Shown: positions 62,049 to 64,000 of the stretch, piece by piece
Layout of the letters: every line of letters begins with the position of its first letter
Numbering within the stretch: the stretch's first letter is position 1
Source: Winogradskyella marina
GTDB lineage: Bacteria > Bacteroidota > Bacteroidia > Flavobacteriales > Flavobacteriaceae
DNA: 64,000 bases
Direction of reading: 5' to 3'
Assembly: GCF_015645385.1 (NCBI RefSeq)
Contig: NZ_JADOET010000016.1
Location: forward strand, 1 to 64,000
Position numbers and translations under genes: made by a program
The notes under the pieces: model-generated
Told to the model about the DNA's origin: nothing
The model's input: only the letters and a program-made list of their open reading frames with translations
Databases searched by the model: none

Positions 62049-62800
62049 GTAATAAATCAAACTATTCGTACGTCGGAATTGCATTTATAATTTTGGTTTT
62101 CGGAATTATATTCATTCCAAAAATTATAGATCGTGTAAACGATGGAGATATCATCAGAGATGATAGTCGAAGTAAAGGGGTTTCAACAATTACTGCGAGA
62201 AACTCACAGAAAAGTGACTTAAGTTATTTAGAAATTAATGGTGAGCCTAAAAAAGTACCTGCATTTAGTTTTACAAATCAAGACGGTGAAACAGTCACAA
62301 ATGAAGACTACTTAGGAAAAGTTTATGTTGTAGAGTTTTTCTTTACGACCTGTCCAACTATTTGCCCAATAATGAATAGAAACTTAGTGGAGGTTGAAAG
62401 TGATTTCACCGGAATTGAAGATTTTGGAATCGCGTCGTTTTCAATTGCACCAGAAATAGACAGTCCAGAAGTCTTAAAAGCTTATGCCGAAAAATATGGT
62501 ATTACCAACCCTAATTGGCACCTAATGACAGGTGATGAATCGGCTATTTATAATTTAGCCAATGAAGGCTTTAATTTATATACAGCAAAAGACGACAGTG
62601 TTGAAGGCGGATTTGAACATTCAGGTAATTTTGCCTTAATAGATAAAGAAGGTTTTATTAGGTCTAGGCAAGACGATTTTGGAAACCCTAAGATCTTTTA
62701 CAATGGTTTAGTTTCTGAAGAAGAAGGAGTAGACGAAGATGGTATGGCTCAAGAAATAACAATTCTGAAGGAAGATATTGCTAAATTATTAAAGGAATAA
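62045..62800 (+). CDS. SCO family copper chaperone
   Basis: Membrane-anchored copper chaperone/thiol reductase for assembly of the CuA centre of oxidase subunit II. The 251-aa product has an N-terminal anchor (about 8-25) and a thioredoxin-fold domain with the copper ligands Cys103 and Cys107 in FFTTCPTICPIM and His192 in GGFEHSGNFALID. FSIAPEIDSPEVLKAYAEKY is the SCO-typical stretch. The full ligand set is intact, unlike the preceding paralogue. It starts inside the stop of that gene and is followed 2 bp later by the DUF420 gene. Confidence 0.95.
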   Translation: MSNKSNYSYVGIAFIILVFGIIFIPKIIDRVNDGDIIRDDSRSKGVSTITARNSQKSDLSYLEINGEPKKVPAFSFTNQDGETVTNEDYLGKVYVVEFFFTTCPTICPIMNRNLVEVESDFTGIEDFGIASFSIAPEIDSPEVLKAYAEKYGITNPNWHLMTGDESAIYNLANEGFNLYTAKDDSVEGGFEHSGNFALIDKEGFIRSRQDDFGNPKIFYNGLVSEEEGVDEDGMAQEITILKEDIAKLLKE

Positions 62801-62802
62801 CG

Positions 62803-63348
62803 ATGAGTGAAGTAGATCACGTAAAAGCAAAAAAATATAACAAATGGGTTGTTGTATTATCTATCGTAATTCCATTAGTAGTGGCTGCCTTATTTGGCGT
62901 AAACCTTCGCAGTCTGGGTTATGATGTAGAGCCTTTAACTTTCTTGCCGCCTATTTATGCTACAATCAATGGATTTACAGCTGTGCTTTTAATTGGTGCC
63001 GTTATGGCAATAAAAAGTAAAAATGTTGTTTTACACGAAAATTTAATGACTACAGCTATTTATTGTTCCGTGGTGTTTTTGGTGCTATATGTAGCATATC
63101 ATATGACAAGCGATTCAACAAAATTTGGTGGAGAAGGGGTTGTTGCGTATATCTATTACTTTATTTTAATTACGCATATCATACTATCTATTATTATCAT
63201 TCCGTTTGTATTGATTACGTATGTTAGAGCAATAACTAACGATATAGAGCGTCATAAAAAAATTGCTAAAATCACCTTCCCGATTTGGTTATATGTTGCT
63301 ATAACCGGAGTTGTAGTTTATCTAATGATTTCCCCTTATTATACTTAA
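62803..63348 (+). CDS. DUF420 membrane protein
   Basis: 181-aa polytopic protein with five helices (about 15-35, 48-69, 80-102, 117-139, 155-175). DUF420 features are TINGFTAVLLIGAVMAIKSK, HENLMTTAIYCSVVFLVLYV and the H-x4-S motif in ITHIILSIIIIPFVLIT. Members are found with oxidase/Sco genes (CtaM-like) and are thought to assist oxidase maturation. The context supports that role. It ends 2 bp before the next small gene. Confidence 0.88.
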   Translation: MSEVDHVKAKKYNKWVVVLSIVIPLVVAALFGVNLRSLGYDVEPLTFLPPIYATINGFTAVLLIGAVMAIKSKNVVLHENLMTTAIYCSVVFLVLYVAYHMTSDSTKFGGEGVVAYIYYFILITHIILSIIIIPFVLITYVRAITNDIERHKKIAKITFPIWLYVAITGVVVYLMISPYYT

Positions 63349-63350
63349 AT

Positions 63351-63593
63351 ATGAAACGTAAAATTCTTTTTTCTCTTCTGTTTTTTCTCTTTGTTTTTAA
63401 AACTAATGCACAATGCGCAATGTGTAGAGCAGTTTTAGAAAGTGGTGAAGATCAATCCATGGCAGAAGGCATTAATGATGGTATCGTTTTTTTAATGGCT
63501 GTACCTTACATTTTGGTTGGTACAATTGGTTTTATTATTTACAGAAAGTTTAATAAACCAAATAAATTAGAAAATATAGACGAGAATTTGTAA
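63351..63593 (+). CDS. small secreted/membrane protein with a CxxC motif
   Basis: 80-aa protein not assigned to a named family. It has a signal peptide (MKRKILFSLLFFLFVFKTNA) whose cleavage would place QCAMCRAVLESGEDQ at the mature N-terminus, exposing a CxxC pair (Cys22, Cys25). One transmembrane helix (about 47-65) and a short basic/acidic tail follow. The ATG at 63351 is preferred over an in-frame start 22 codons upstream, because it gives a proper signal sequence. It is the last gene of the oxidase-assembly cluster, so metal or thiol handling for the oxidase is a reasonable guess only. Confidence 0.8.
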   Translation: MKRKILFSLLFFLFVFKTNAQCAMCRAVLESGEDQSMAEGINDGIVFLMAVPYILVGTIGFIIYRKFNKPNKLENIDENL

Positions 63594-63746
63594 CATTTTT
63601 TGTGTTAGATCGTCTTATACATAATCAGTTACAGGGAAGCCAAACAATATATAGGAATAGCCTGTCGTTTATTTAGTATTAACAATTCGTTGGGATGATA
63701 ACTTTACGAATTTCATTAAAATTGTAATAGCTAACCAACTACAATT

Positions 63747-64000
63747 ATGATTCAAATAAAAGATTTGCACAAATCTTACCACATGGGAACCAATTCACTC
63801 CATGTTTTAAAAGGTATTAATTTTGATGTAAAAGAAGGAGAGTTAGTATCTATCATGGGATCTTCTGGTTCAGGGAAATCTACATTATTAAATATTTTAG
63901 GCATGTTAGATGAAGCTGATGAAGGTCAGTATATTCTCGATGGAGTTCCTATTAAAAATCTTAATGAAAAAATTGCGGCACAATACAGGAATCAATTTCT
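63747..64000 (+). CDS. ABC transporter ATP-binding protein, MacB/LolD type (partial, cut by window end)
   Basis: Only the first 84 codons are inside the window. They encode MIQIKDLHKSYHMGTNSLHV, LKGINFDVKEGELVSIMGSS and the Walker A GSSGSGKSTLLNILG with the spacing typical of the MacB/LolD/FtsE subgroup of export ATPases. DEADEGQYILDGVPIKNL follows. The permease partner and the Walker B region lie beyond position 64000. The ATG at 63747 is the natural start. The 153 bp between it and the preceding gene contain no further gene that I can see. Confidence 0.88.
   Translation, partial: MIQIKDLHKSYHMGTNSLHVLKGINFDVKEGELVSIMGSSGSGKSTLLNILGMLDEADEGQYILDGVPIKNLNEKIAAQYRNQF

Overview
The window is AT-rich chromosomal DNA from a marine-type member of the Bacteroidota, almost certainly family Flavobacteriaceae. 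The evidence is sprA (type IX secretion/gliding), alternative complex III followed by a cytochrome c oxidase, promoters of the Bacteroidota type (TTTG-N19-TAnnTTTG), Gln-ending signal peptides, and several short dispersed repeats typical of flavobacterial genomes. I cannot name the species from the sequence alone.

Layout. 0.1-3 kb: polA (minus). 3.2-8.1 kb: a compact cyanophycin locus made of an isoaspartyl peptidase/asparaginase, a cyanophycinase and, divergent from it, cyanophycin synthetase. 8.1-12.7 kb: an accessory stretch with an approximately 880-bp tandem duplication (two paralogous 86-aa secreted proteins, two copies of a conserved upstream block, two identical-type terminators and a decayed 5' end of an aldehyde dehydrogenase), an intact aldehyde dehydrogenase, a glycosylasparaginase lipoprotein and a deletion remnant of a sugar transporter. 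12.7-18.6 kb: metallophosphoesterase, a cysteine-less thioredoxin-like protein, a polysaccharide deacetylase and a large DUF2723 membrane protein. 18.7-19 kb: tRNA-Gln(TTG) with a probable relic of a second 3' end. 19-24.7 kb: universal stress protein, then rimP-nusA-infB behind a leader hairpin. 25.4-37.4 kb: actABCDEF plus coxBA (quinol:cytochrome c oxidoreductase plus terminal oxidase). 37.5-42.8 kb: ruvB, a P450 and queG, followed by an islet (TlpA pseudogene plus GAF histidine kinase) bounded by a duplicated queG 3' end. 42.9-54.1 kb: maeB, ruvA, sprA, gcvH and a VanZ-like gene. 54.1-58 kb: two TonB paralogues and a RemB-like outer-membrane protein carrying a related TonB-type domain. 58.2-63.6 kb: a second oxidase cluster (ctaB, two subunit III genes, subunit IV, a Cys-less Sco-like protein, Sco, DUF420 and a small CxxC protein). 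The start of an ABC transporter ATPase is cut by the window end.

How the genes work together. The two respiratory clusters together encode quinol oxidation by ACIII, electron transfer to a CuA/heme-copper oxidase, and assembly factors for heme O/A and CuA. CphA, CphB and the isoaspartyl peptidase form a plausible loop of synthesis, depolymerisation and dipeptide hydrolysis for a nitrogen reserve polymer. SprA is the outer-membrane translocon of type IX secretion, and the TonB/RemB group fits the same cell-envelope lifestyle.

Most of the window is conserved housekeeping sequence. The unusual material is in scars and small elements: the 8-9.7 kb duplication with its conserved regulatory-looking block, the queG 3'-end duplication around the kinase, repeat elements sitting inside or directly at genes (deacetylase, polA linker, ruvB start), and catalytically depleted paralogues (Trx-like, Sco-like). 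I did not see a CRISPR array, an intact insertion sequence or a prophage.
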